Below are positions 7,554 to 14,075 of a stretch of DNA of 15,619 nucleotides, in pieces. The notes under the pieces were generated by a model that did not search any database, was not told the DNA's origin, and saw nothing but the letters and a program-made list of their open reading frames with translations. Every line of letters begins with the position of its first letter. Positions within the stretch are counted from its first letter, which is position 1. The position numbers and the translations under genes are program-made. Source of the stretch: Sulfuricurvum sp. (GTDB lineage: Bacteria; Campylobacterota; Campylobacteria; Campylobacterales; Sulfurimonadaceae); the NCBI GenBank assembly GCA_014764075.1, contig JACXUE010000015.1:1-15619 (forward strand), read 5' to 3'.

Positions 7554-8425
7554 TCGTACCCTAGATCGCTCAAATATTGTTTATCGCTTGTCCAACCTTT
7601 TTTAACCGATACAAAGAGTTCCAGATAAACCGGTTTAGAAGCAAGGTGCTCGATTTTTTCACGGGCACTTTTACCAATCCGTTTGATGGCGGATCCACCT
7701 TTGCCGATAATGATCCCCTTTTGAGACTCTTTTTCGACGATGATAGTTGCCCGTATATGCTCTGTAGGTTCGTTTTCATCGATTGTATCGATAATAACAT
7801 CGGATTCGTAGGGTATTTCGTCGCTAATATTTTCAAAAATTGCTTCACGAATAAACTCTTTGTAGATATCACGAATCATTTCGGTGGTGATGTTATCCGG
7901 ATCGTAGAGATAAGGGGATTCGTCAAGGTGTTTGACAATGGTATCGAGCAAATCGTTTTTTCCCACATTTTTTGTCACGGACATCGGAATAAGGGCTAAG
8001 AAATGGTCGCTAAAGCGGTTGTACTCACCGATTTTTTTGAGGAGTTCCACTTGAGATATCTGATCGATTTTACTCAGAACGATAATGTGTTTTCGTTTGT
8101 CCGCGTTGAGTTCGAGAAATTTTTCGTAATGGATGGTTTTATCCGAAGCAGGTGCCAAATAAACCACCAAATCACAGTCTCCGATTGCTTTAAGTGCCTC
8201 TTCGAGCATGTACTGATTGAGCAGTTTTTCAGCTTGGTGTAGCCCTGGAGTATCGACAAAAATGATTTGGTCATCGTTGTGCATAACGATAGCGTTGGAG
8301 CGTTTGCGGGTTGCATTGGCTTTTTGGCTGACAAGGGCGATCTTTTCACCCAAAATCCAATTCATCAAGGTGCTTTTACCTGCATTTGGTCGCCCGACGA
8401 GGGCAACAAAGCCGGCCTTATTCAC
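7547..8425 (-). CDS. era: GTPase Era (30S ribosome maturation)
   Basis: The product has 292 residues, close to the normal length. G1 is GRPNAGKS at 11-18, G3 is DTPG at 58-61 and the G4 position is SKID at 118-121 (Asn replaced by Ser in the usual NKxD). The C-terminal KH RNA-binding domain carries GIIIGKGGSAIKRIG around 235-249. Era binds 16S rRNA and assists small-subunit assembly. The start is a GTG at 8425, supported by the family N-terminus (KAGFVALVGRPNAGKS) and by an 8-nt overlap with the rplI stop (GTGAATAA). Translation therefore looks coupled to rplI. The Csd6-like gene overlaps its end by 7 nt. In C. jejuni and H. pylori, hslV and hslU lie between rplI and era; here they do not. 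Confidence 0.96.
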   Translation of the reverse strand: MNKAGFVALVGRPNAGKSTLMNWILGEKIALVSQKANATRKRSNAIVMHNDDQIIFVDTPGLHQAEKLLNQYMLEEALKAIGDCDLVVYLAPASDKTIHYEKFLELNADKRKHIIVLSKIDQISQVELLKKIGEYNRFSDHFLALIPMSVTKNVGKNDLLDTIVKHLDESPYLYDPDNITTEMIRDIYKEFIREAIFENISDEIPYESDVIIDTIDENEPTEHIRATIIVEKESQKGIIIGKGGSAIKRIGKSAREKIEHLASKPVYLELFVSVKKGWTSDKQYLSDLGYEW

Positions 8426-8864
8426 CTTTGATCTCTAAATGGAGCGTAGCATGGATGCCGTGTCCAAGTTTTAGATCGAGATCATGCAAGCCCGTTATTT
8501 TGATGCCGTGTTTTACATCAAGCTCTTTTTTATCGATCTCGATATTGAATTGTGCTTTGAGGGCATCGACAATTTCGTCTTTGGTAACGGCGCCGAAAAG
8601 ATGACCGGTGTTACCAAGTTTTTTGCTAATAACCACTTTGATATTGGCAAGCTGTTCTTTGATCGCATTGAGTCGTTCGATCTCCGCCGCTTGGGAAGCA
8701 GCTTTTTTCTTTTGTTCCGATTCGTATTTTTTTAAAACCTCATTGGTTGCGGCAAGTGCTAACCCTTTTCCGATCAAAAAGTTTTTACCATATCCGTCGG
8801 CGACATCTTTAATCTCACCGGCTTTACCGACACCTTTGACATCTTTGGTCAATAATACTTTCAT
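8418..8864 (-). CDS. rplI: 50S ribosomal protein bL9
   Basis: The 148-residue product is of standard length. The N-terminal rRNA-binding domain shows the conserved run KDVKGVGKAGEIKDVADGYG, continuing KNFLIGKGLA (about 8-37). A long connecting helix rich in Lys, Glu and Ala (about 40-75) leads to the C-terminal domain with GHLFGAVT and DIALKxxGxH-like elements (KITGLHDLDLKLGHGIHATL). It is a structural protein of the large ribosomal subunit near the L1 stalk. A strong ribosome site (AAGGA) precedes the ATG, and the FTR-rhodanese gene ends 15 nt upstream. Its own stop lies within the start region of era. Confidence 0.97.
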   Translation of the reverse strand: MKVLLTKDVKGVGKAGEIKDVADGYGKNFLIGKGLALAATNEVLKKYESEQKKKAASQAAEIERLNAIKEQLANIKVVISKKLGNTGHLFGAVTKDEIVDALKAQFNIEIDKKELDVKHGIKITGLHDLDLKLGHGIHATLHLEIKGE

Positions 8865-8879
8865 TGTAATCCTTAAAAA

Positions 8880-9620
8880 TTATCCGCGAACGATTTTTCC
8901 GCCATACGAGACAATGCCGTGTGCGAGATTCGAAACTTTCGTATACCCCATGTCGGTTAAAATGCGTTGACAATGGGCGCTTCGACTTCCGACATGACAA
9001 TAAACAATAATGTGCTCATCTTTTTCTAATTTAGATTCTGTCAATGTCTGGAAGAAGCTACTGGTGGGGATTAAAATATCTACCCCTTCAATACGCCCCA
9101 TTTTCCATTCCATCCATTCGCGAACGTCCACGACTTTGAACTGAACCATCCCAAGTTCACGTGCTTCGAATAGAGCAGTAAGCTCATCACTGTCAAGATC
9201 GCTTTTGTGCAGTAGCATTTCACACTCTTCTTTGGTCAAGCCGCGTGAGTGTTGATGGGTAACCTCTTCGACTCCCATTTCCATACGGATTGCTGCTGCA
9301 TACTCAGGGGTGCAAAAGATTTGACAGTGACAGACTCCCTCTTCGGGAATCTCTTTTTCGATAGCAGTGGTACAGGGGCATAAACGGTTGTCGGTGCTTT
9401 GGTATTGACCGTCTACCTCTTCGACCATATAGCAAGGGCAAAAACGTTTTCCGTACATCATTTTGTTCCGAGCGAGTCCAAGTTGCACCCCCTCGTTGAT
9501 CTCTTCTTGCGGATTGTAAACCCATCTGAATTGATTGATGACTTTGTCGGTAAATTTAATCGTTTTTTCGAGTTCCGCCTGAAATTCAGGCGAATTCATA
9601 TCGATTTTGATAATGCTCAT
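8880..9620 (-). CDS. Ferredoxin-thioredoxin reductase-like / rhodanese fusion protein
   Basis: The start at 9620 is set by an AAGGAA ribosome site at 9627-9632. A longer open frame reaches 9782 but lies inside argG. The 246 residues contain two modules. The N-terminal one (about 15-120) has the cysteine set of the FTR catalytic subunit: C61-P-C63, C81-P-C83, C97-H-C99 and a further C103, which in FTR bind a 4Fe-4S cluster and form the redox disulfide. The C-terminal one (about 155-246) is a rhodanese domain with VVDVREW and the active loop YCHVGSRS, catalytic C208. A role in thiol or persulfide redox chemistry, perhaps fed by ferredoxin, is inferred; no substrate is known to me. It sits between argG and rplI, which are directly adjacent in C. 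jejuni, so it is a lineage-specific insertion in that cluster. Confidence 0.85.
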   Translation of the reverse strand: MSIIKIDMNSPEFQAELEKTIKFTDKVINQFRWVYNPQEEINEGVQLGLARNKMMYGKRFCPCYMVEEVDGQYQSTDNRLCPCTTAIEKEIPEEGVCHCQIFCTPEYAAAIRMEMGVEEVTHQHSRGLTKEECEMLLHKSDLDSDELTALFEARELGMVQFKVVDVREWMEWKMGRIEGVDILIPTSSFFQTLTESKLEKDEHIIVYCHVGSRSAHCQRILTDMGYTKVSNLAHGIVSYGGKIVRG

Positions 9621-9626
9621 TAATTG

Positions 9627-9632
9627 TTCCTT
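9627..9632 (-). promoter_or_regulatory. Ribosome binding site that fixes the FTR-rhodanese start
   Basis: AAGGAA on the minus strand ends 6 nt before the ATG at 9620 and overlaps the argG stop codon. The alternative in-frame ATG at 9782 has no comparable site and would lie 150 nt inside argG. Confidence 0.7.
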
Positions 9633-10848
9633 ATTTGTTTTTGCGCGCTTTACCGGCAATAATGAACCGTAGAGCGTTAAGTTTGATAAATCCGCCTGCA
9701 TCTTTTTGATCGTATACGGCATCTTCCTCAAACGTACAGTAGTCGGCGTTGAATAATGAAACATCCGAGCTACGTCCGACAACGATTACATTCCCTTTGT
9801 AAAGTTTCAAACGTACTGTTCCGCGAACGTTTTGTTGCGTTTTATCGATTGCCGCTTGGAGCATTTCGCGTTCTGGTGAAAACCAAAACCCATTATAAAT
9901 AAGTTTGGCATAACGCGGCATAAGCTCATCTTTGAGGTGTGCTTCTTCACGGTCTAGTGTTAACGATTCGATAGCGCGGTGTGCTTTGAGCATGATGGTG
10001 CCGCCCGGAGTCTCGTAACATCCGCGGCTTTTCATCCCGACATAGCGGTTTTCGACGATATCGGCACGTCCGATGCCGTGACGTCCGGCGATAATGTTGA
10101 GCTGTTCTAGCATCACGGCAGGCGAAAGGGCTTTGCCGTTCAGGCTGATCGGATCACCTTTTTCGTAGCCAATCTCGATATATTCAGCTTCGTCGGGAGC
10201 GTTTTTGGGTGAGGTTGTCCAGCGCCACATGCTCTCTTCCGGCTCAGTAGCGGGATCTTCGAGAATCCCCCCCTCATAGGAGATATGTAAAAGGTTGGCA
10301 TCCATTGAGTAGGGAGATTTTTTTCCGCTCATTTCGATTTTGATCCCGTGTTCTGCGGCATAGGCGAGAAGTTTTTCTCTCGAATTCAGATCCCATTCGC
10401 GCCATGGAGCGATTATGGTTAGAGAACTGTTTTGACCCAAATATCCCATTTCGAAGCGGACTTGGTCGTTCCCCTTTCCGGTTGCACCGTGACTGACGGC
10501 ATCGGCTCCTGTAATACGGGCGATTTCGGCTTGACGTTTTGCAATCAATGGGCGGGCAATCGACGTTCCAAGAAGATATTCACCCTCGTAAATGGCGTTT
10601 GCACGAAACATGGGGAAAACATAATCGCGTACGAACTCTTCGCGGAGATCTTCAATGTAGATATTTTCAGGTTTGATCCCAAGACTAAGCGCTTTGGCCC
10701 GAGCCGGCTCCACCTCTTCTCCTTGACCAATATCGGCAGTGAATGTTACGACTTCGCATTTATATTCGTCTTGAAGCCATTTTAAAATTACACTTGTATC
10801 CAATCCCCCTGAATAAGCGAGAACAACTTTTTTTACCTCTTTTTTCAT
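9631..10848 (-). CDS. argG: Argininosuccinate synthase
   Basis: The 405-residue protein matches the usual length of about 400. The N-type ATP pyrophosphatase loop is LAYSGGLDTSVILKWL at about 9-24. Other family landmarks are the SHGATGKGNDQVRFE segment near 118-132, the APWREWDLNSRE segment, and NIIAGRHGIGRADIVENR with GMKSRGCYETPGG, which hold citrulline and aspartate. It joins citrulline and aspartate with ATP in arginine synthesis, in the cytoplasm. An AAGGAT ribosome site lies about 8 nt before the ATG. It is the first gene of the long minus-strand run, and a candidate promoter lies in the 85-nt gap upstream. It stops 10 nt before the FTR-rhodanese start. Confidence 0.97.
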   Translation of the reverse strand: MKKEVKKVVLAYSGGLDTSVILKWLQDEYKCEVVTFTADIGQGEEVEPARAKALSLGIKPENIYIEDLREEFVRDYVFPMFRANAIYEGEYLLGTSIARPLIAKRQAEIARITGADAVSHGATGKGNDQVRFEMGYLGQNSSLTIIAPWREWDLNSREKLLAYAAEHGIKIEMSGKKSPYSMDANLLHISYEGGILEDPATEPEESMWRWTTSPKNAPDEAEYIEIGYEKGDPISLNGKALSPAVMLEQLNIIAGRHGIGRADIVENRYVGMKSRGCYETPGGTIMLKAHRAIESLTLDREEAHLKDELMPRYAKLIYNGFWFSPEREMLQAAIDKTQQNVRGTVRLKLYKGNVIVVGRSSDVSLFNADYCTFEEDAVYDQKDAGGFIKLNALRFIIAGKARKNK

Positions 10849-10877
10849 ACCTGCATCCTTATCGTTGATACCAATAT

Positions 10878-10894
10878 ACTTTGCATAACAAAGT
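10878..10894. repeat. Short perfect inverted repeat in the argG leader
   Basis: ACTTTG and CAAAGT are separated by CATAA, giving 6-bp arms and a 5-nt loop, between the candidate -10 and the argG ribosome site. It could be a regulator site or a small leader hairpin. It does not fit the known ARG-box consensus of ArgR, and there is no T-run after it, so it is not an intrinsic terminator. A chance occurrence is possible at this size. Confidence 0.3.
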
Positions 10895-10904
10895 CAGTGC
10901 CGCG

Positions 10905-10912
10905 ATTTTATC
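10905..10912 (-). promoter_or_regulatory. Candidate housekeeping promoter -10 element for the argG operon
   Basis: GATAAAAT on the minus strand follows a run of seven T. The combination of a T-rich upstream stretch and an A/T-rich -10 without a clear -35 is typical of vegetative promoters in Campylobacterota. It would give a leader of roughly 50 nt before argG. A second A/T match, TATATT near 10873-10878, lies closer to the gene and could be used instead. Experimental start-site data would be needed to choose. Confidence 0.35.
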
Positions 10913-10933
10913 AAAAAAAGGGTGAGAAGTAGG

Positions 10934-11188
10934 TTAAAGTTTGAGGTTTAGTATGGGAGGTGTTTGTTGTTGGGTAGATTTGAGAAAATCGATACTGTTT
11001 TTAAGTTGTTGAAGGGTAAGCGCCGTTTTGGCTTTTTCTGATTCTAAAAGTTTTCTGCTCTGTTGAAGAAGAAAGGCGGCCTCTTCCATCTGTTCTAACG
11101 TTTCAAATCGAGGCATCTCTTCTAACAGAAGGGAGATGGTCTCGATCTCTTCGAGAACTAATGCCGTTTTAAGCTTGGTTAGCCACAT
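10934..11188 (-). CDS. Small helical protein after fliS, probable FliT-like flagellar chaperone
   Basis: The 84-residue product is almost entirely amphipathic alpha-helix, rich in Leu, Glu and Lys. It has a coiled-coil-like middle (MEEAAFLLQQSRKLLESEKAKTAL read across about 34-58) and no membrane segment or signal peptide. Size, composition and position directly after fliS match FliT-type chaperones; Campylobacter and Helicobacter also carry a small gene at this spot. The ATG at 11188 lies 20 nt inside fliS with GGAAAG in front of it, so translation is coupled to fliS. FliT proteins bind the cap protein FliD, which is curious given that fliD is not in this cluster. The family sequence is poorly conserved, so this is mostly positional evidence. 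Confidence 0.6.
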   Translation of the reverse strand: MWLTKLKTALVLEEIETISLLLEEMPRFETLEQMEEAAFLLQQSRKLLESEKAKTALTLQQLKNSIDFLKSTQQQTPPILNLKL

Positions 11189-11549
11189 CGGTAGATTCTT
11201 TCCACGCTTCGAGTAGCCCTTTAAAAACTTGATTTACTTCATCGAGTTTAGAAGAATCGCCATAGATGTTTGCTTCTGCTAGAAGTCGTAACTGATGTGT
11301 GTAAAGACCAGACAAATAATAAGCAATATCACCATGGCTGTAGTCTAGAACATTGATAAGCTCAGTAATGACCGCATTTGATCGATTGACCCAATAGGTG
11401 CGTCGTTCAATGTCTCCCTCGATAATAGAGCGTTTTGCTTGAGTGTTAAAGCGCAGTACCCCTTCGTACATCATTTGAATAAGTTTTTCCGGTGATTCGA
11501 CACCCACGTTGTTTTGCGCATAAGCATTATAAGCCAAATTGGTATACAT
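11169..11549 (-). CDS. fliS: Flagellin chaperone FliS
   Basis: The 126-residue protein is of normal length. It begins YTNLAYNAYAQNNVGVESPEKLIQMMYEG, including the conserved AYxxN and SPxKLIxMLYEG-type elements, and continues as a four-helix bundle (AKRSIIEGDIERRTYWVNRS, VLDYSHGDIAYYLSGLYTHQL). FliS binds unfolded flagellin in the cytoplasm and prevents early polymerisation before export. A strong purine stretch (AAAGGGGG) lies about 9 nt before the ATG. flaG ends 33 nt upstream, and the FliT-like gene overlaps its end by 20 nt. In related genomes fliD separates flaG from fliS; the short gap here leaves no room for it. Confidence 0.95.
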   Translation of the reverse strand: MYTNLAYNAYAQNNVGVESPEKLIQMMYEGVLRFNTQAKRSIIEGDIERRTYWVNRSNAVITELINVLDYSHGDIAYYLSGLYTHQLRLLAEANIYGDSSKLDEVNQVFKGLLEAWKESTDVANQA

Positions 11550-11582
11550 TATATAAGCCCCCTTTGATGTAATCGGGTAAAA

Positions 11583-11978
11583 TTACCCTTTTTGGTCGAA
11601 TAACAATCCGTTAATCTCTTGTATTTTTGGTAACAATTGCTCAGCTTGCTCTACTGGAAAACGTCGGAGTATCCGATTGCTTTTAGTGTCAATCACGGAG
11701 ACGTAAAAATCTTCCGAAGAGTTGTCGAAACCGAAACGTAAAGAGGTGTTGAATGGATCGAGATAGCGATTAAGCTGTTCAATTAGTTCGTCTATTTGTT
11801 CTTGCGAATCGATTTTAGATGCTTTCTCCTCGTTGTTACTTTGGGTAATTTTATCTTGATTGATTTGTCCTTTTTGCATTTGCTGAACACTTTGTGTCTC
11901 TCGAAGTTCAGTAGATGCAGATTTTTGTGTTGCCGTTTGACTTTGGTGCATTTTTGCAGTTGTTTGTAATATTTCCAT
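11583..11978 (-). CDS. flaG: Flagellar protein FlaG
   Basis: The start is placed at the ATG at 11978, because an almost perfect Shine-Dalgarno (AAGGAGG) lies 6 nt before it; an in-frame ATG at 12008 has none and would lie upstream of the likely transcript start. The 131-residue product has a disordered Gln/Ser/Lys-rich first half (to about 60). The conserved FlaG domain follows: IDELIEQLNRYLDPFNTSLR, then a beta portion with FYVSVIDTKSNRILRRFPVE and a final helix. FlaG influences filament length and in Campylobacterota belongs to the late flagellar class. A sigma-28 promoter stands directly upstream, which agrees with that class. Confidence 0.9.
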   Translation of the reverse strand: MEILQTTAKMHQSQTATQKSASTELRETQSVQQMQKGQINQDKITQSNNEEKASKIDSQEQIDELIEQLNRYLDPFNTSLRFGFDNSSEDFYVSVIDTKSNRILRRFPVEQAEQLLPKIQEINGLLFDQKG

Positions 11979-11984
11979 GGTATG

Positions 11985-11991
11985 CCTCCTT
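11985..11991 (-). promoter_or_regulatory. Strong Shine-Dalgarno of flaG
   Basis: AAGGAGG on the minus strand, 6 nt before the ATG at 11978. It decides the flaG start against the longer reading from 12008. Confidence 0.8.
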
Positions 11992-12017
11992 GGGATATCC
12001 AGAGTCATTCTCTCTCT

Positions 12018-12044
12018 AAATCGGCAATCAAAACAAAAACTTTA
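12018..12044 (-). promoter_or_regulatory. Sigma-28 (FliA) promoter of flaG-fliS-fliT
   Basis: On the minus strand TAAAGTTT (12044-12037) is followed by exactly 11 nt and GCCGATTT (12025-12018). The classical sigma-28 consensus is TAAAGTTT, 11 nt, GCCGATAA, so 14 of 16 positions and the spacing agree. Transcription should start near 12010, giving a leader of about 30 nt that contains the flaG Shine-Dalgarno. This puts the operon in the late flagellar class, together with flagellin. It lies in the divergent gap with the MFS gene on the plus strand. Confidence 0.88.
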
Positions 12045-12069
12045 ATCTTTACGTGATACTCTTGCATTC

Positions 12070-13275
12070 ATGAAACGCTATTTGACCCTTTTGCGCGACG
12101 AGCCCTTGCTCCGACGACTCTCATTAATCCAGTTATTGGCCTATTTTGGGGCATGGTTTAGCAATGTTGCTATTTATACACTGCTCATCCAAATGGGTGC
12201 GGATGCTGCAACGATTGCGCTTGTGGCAGCGCTCCATTTTTTACCCGGAGTGTTTCAGGCACCACTTAGCGGAGTAATTCTCGATCGGATTCACCCCAAA
12301 AAATTGATGATTATTTTAACGTCGATTGAAATATTGTGTACTCTTTTATTGATCCGTGTAGATAATGTGGAGATGTTATGGTTTTTGTATTTTTTGGTAT
12401 TTATCCGAATGGGGGCTTCCAGTTTTCACTTTACGGTCGAGATGTCGCTTTTACCCCGAATTTTGGAAAGAAAAGCGCTTCAAGCCGCGAATGAGATTCA
12501 TTCGATTATTTGGTCGTTATCGTACACGTTAGGGATGACATTGAGCGGTTTGGTGGTCTATTGGGTGGGGACGACAACTGCTTTTTTACTTGATGCGGGT
12601 TTGTTCTTTGTTGTTTTAATGTTGGTTTCAACGATAAAAGTAGAGATTGAATTTACCAGAAGCGGCTCAAAGTTGATGGAGATGATGAGGGAAGCGTTTA
12701 TCTATATCCGTTCTTGCAAAATTGTTTTGCATCTTATGATTCTCCACGCGATAATCGGTTTTACCGCATTTGATGCATTGGTCGCTTTGTCGGCAAAACA
12801 TTTTTATGCCCAAATCATCGCCGTATCATTAGGTATTGGGCTGCTTAATGCCGCACGTGCCGTTGGACTGGCGATAGGGCCTATGGTGCTGGGGCGTTGG
12901 ATCAACAATAACCGATTGGGGATACTTTTTTTAGCTGAAGGATTGGCGATTTCGTTTTGGGCTATGGTGATTGAGAGTTTTTATCTCTCACTTGCTGCTT
13001 CGGTTATGGTAGGGTTTGTGACAACGACACTCTGGTCGTATACCTACACACTGTTGCAGCATCACACCCATAGCGATTATTACGGTCGGGTGATTGCCTA
13101 TAACGATATGGTTTTTTTGGCAGTGGGTGCAATTGTCTCATTGTTGATCGGAGGGTTGGTCGCGTATGGGTTGTCGTTGAGTCTAATCACTGTGATCCTT
13201 GGAGCTTTTTTTGGGTTGAGCGCTCTTTATTATCGATGGATACGCAACAATTTTGCACTTGAGGAGATTGGATGA
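12070..13275 (+). CDS. Major facilitator superfamily transporter (EntS/MFS_3-like exporter)
   Basis: The 401-residue protein is highly hydrophobic, with about ten to twelve membrane helices (for example 16-38, 44-70, 77-97, 147-167, 170-190, 220-245 and 347-392). The signature loop between helices 2 and 3 reads GVILDRIHPKKLMI at about 68-81, the MFS GxxxDRxxRR-type motif. FLPGVFQAPLSGV before it and TLWSYTYTLLQHHTHSDYYG, then RV, later are typical of the MFS_3/EntS group of drug and siderophore exporters. The substrate cannot be read from sequence. There is no clear ribosome site before the ATG, and a weak -10-like TGATACT lies only 14 nt upstream, so a very short leader is possible. The next gene overlaps its stop (ATGA). 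It is transcribed away from flaG. Confidence 0.82.
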   Translation: MKRYLTLLRDEPLLRRLSLIQLLAYFGAWFSNVAIYTLLIQMGADAATIALVAALHFLPGVFQAPLSGVILDRIHPKKLMIILTSIEILCTLLLIRVDNVEMLWFLYFLVFIRMGASSFHFTVEMSLLPRILERKALQAANEIHSIIWSLSYTLGMTLSGLVVYWVGTTTAFLLDAGLFFVVLMLVSTIKVEIEFTRSGSKLMEMMREAFIYIRSCKIVLHLMILHAIIGFTAFDALVALSAKHFYAQIIAVSLGIGLLNAARAVGLAIGPMVLGRWINNNRLGILFLAEGLAISFWAMVIESFYLSLAASVMVGFVTTTLWSYTYTLLQHHTHSDYYGRVIAYNDMVFLAVGAIVSLLIGGLVAYGLSLSLITVILGAFFGLSALYYRWIRNNFALEEIG

Positions 13276-13562
13276 GTACGGTAAATGTTTTTGAGGCGGA
13301 CGGGAAGCAGATCGATCTAGCTAAAATCACTCGACTTTATCCCGCTGTTTTGATTCATGCGGGGGGAGAAAGCGCATCGGTTTCACTCGAATGGGCAGAG
13401 CTGAAAGCCGATCAGATTAGCGTTGAAACCTATCTTTTGGTGTGTGATTTTGATCCGGTGGGAGAAGTTCCGGTGAACCGGATTGAGCTTCGTTATCCGA
13501 CCAAAGAGGCGTTGTTGTGCGATATGCAACGCATTGTGCAGCAACTAAATTCTAAGAATTAG
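13272..13562 (+). CDS. Small conserved-looking protein of unknown function coupled to the MFS gene
   Basis: I do not recognise this 96-residue protein. It is soluble and mildly acidic, with an alternating strand/helix pattern: FEADGKQIDLAKITRLYPAV, SVSLEWAELKADQI, TYLLVCDFDPVGEVPVNRIE, and a final helix ALLCDMQRIVQQL. There are two cysteines (about 58 and 83), no signal peptide and no membrane helix. An excellent GAGGAG ribosome site at 13261-13266 and the ATGA overlap with the transporter show that it is a real, coupled gene. It could be a cytoplasmic partner of the exporter, but nothing in the sequence proves that. Its stop overlaps the stop of the convergent PAS gene by 4 nt. Confidence 0.75.
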   Translation: MSTVNVFEADGKQIDLAKITRLYPAVLIHAGGESASVSLEWAELKADQISVETYLLVCDFDPVGEVPVNRIELRYPTKEALLCDMQRIVQQLNSKN

Positions 13563-13978
13563 CCATTTTTTTCAGCTGCGAGGAGTTCGGCGTATTGTTG
13601 TTCCACAATTTTGAGACGGTTGCGATCGGGCATTTTGCGTGAGGCGATATAGCCGATGATCTCACCCGCTTCATTGAGTTTGGGGACGATGTGGACGACA
13701 ACCCAGTAAAATTTTCCGTCTTTACGGAGATTTTTGACGTATCCTTCCCAAATTTTACCGCTTTTGATCAATTTCCACATCCCCTCAAACGCAGCTTTAG
13801 GCATATCCGGATGGCGGAGCAAACTGTGCGGTTGTCCAACAGCTTCAACTGCAGAATATCCGGTCATTTCGGTAAATTTTCGGTTAACGTAGGTGATAAT
13901 CCCCTTGGTATCGGTTTCAGAAATGAGACTTCGTCCGTCGAACAAAACTTCTTCATTTACCGGAGTTGGGCGTTTCAT
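13559..13978 (-). CDS. Single-domain PAS sensor protein, Aer/CetB-like (probable FAD-binding redox sensor)
   Basis: The 139-residue protein is essentially one PAS domain (about 10-125). It contains ITYVNRKFTEMTGYS with N32, GQPHSLLRHPDMPKAAFEGM (49-67), W77, VKNLRKDGKFYWV (81-93) and a closing GYIASRK. The RHPDMP segment and the VKN asparagine are hallmarks of the flavin-binding PAS domain of E. coli Aer. C. jejuni CetB is a similar stand-alone PAS protein that works with the membrane partner CetA in energy taxis. There is no HAMP, membrane or signalling domain here, so it must act through a partner encoded elsewhere. AGGAT about 8 nt before the ATG is the ribosome site. FAD binding is inferred from motif conservation. 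Confidence 0.85.
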   Translation of the reverse strand: MKRPTPVNEEVLFDGRSLISETDTKGIITYVNRKFTEMTGYSAVEAVGQPHSLLRHPDMPKAAFEGMWKLIKSGKIWEGYVKNLRKDGKFYWVVVHIVPKLNEAGEIIGYIASRKMPDRNRLKIVEQQYAELLAAEKNG

Positions 13979-14019
13979 TAGGCGTATCCTAAAAGCTTAG
14001 ATTCGAATATAATTTTGTG

Positions 14020-14025
14020 ATTATA
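14020..14025 (-). promoter_or_regulatory. Candidate -10 element for the PAS gene
   Basis: TATAAT on the minus strand, 41 nt before the ATG of the PAS gene, in a very A/T-rich divergent gap (13979-14114). No convincing -35 is seen, as is usual for this phylum. A sigma-28 motif was looked for and not found. Confidence 0.4.
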
Positions 14026-14075
14026 ACTTGATTGTCACTAAAATAAAAGTTAAATTTTTTATTTTTGGCACATAT

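Noticed and set aside
9621..9782. Longer N-terminus for the FTR-rhodanese protein
   Set aside because: The extension lies wholly inside argG, has no ribosome site, and the start at 9620 has a good one.
10432..10785. Open frame of 117 codons on the plus strand inside argG
   Set aside because: It is antisense to a certain gene, has no ribosome site and no recognisable domain. The same applies to the other antisense frames over era, rplI, the secretin and the PAS gene.
10913..10919. Run of seven T on the minus strand after the fliT-like gene as an intrinsic terminator
   Set aside because: No G/C-rich hairpin stands before it; it fits better as the T-rich part upstream of a -10 element.
11575..11588. 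Inverted repeat GGGTAA / TTACCC across the flaG stop codon
   Set aside because: The stem is only 6 bp with a 2-nt gap and no T-run, so neither a terminator nor a convincing regulatory hairpin.
11979..12008. Longer N-terminus for FlaG starting at 12008
   Set aside because: The strong AAGGAGG lies between the two ATGs and serves the one at 11978; the upstream ATG would fall at or before the sigma-28 transcript start.
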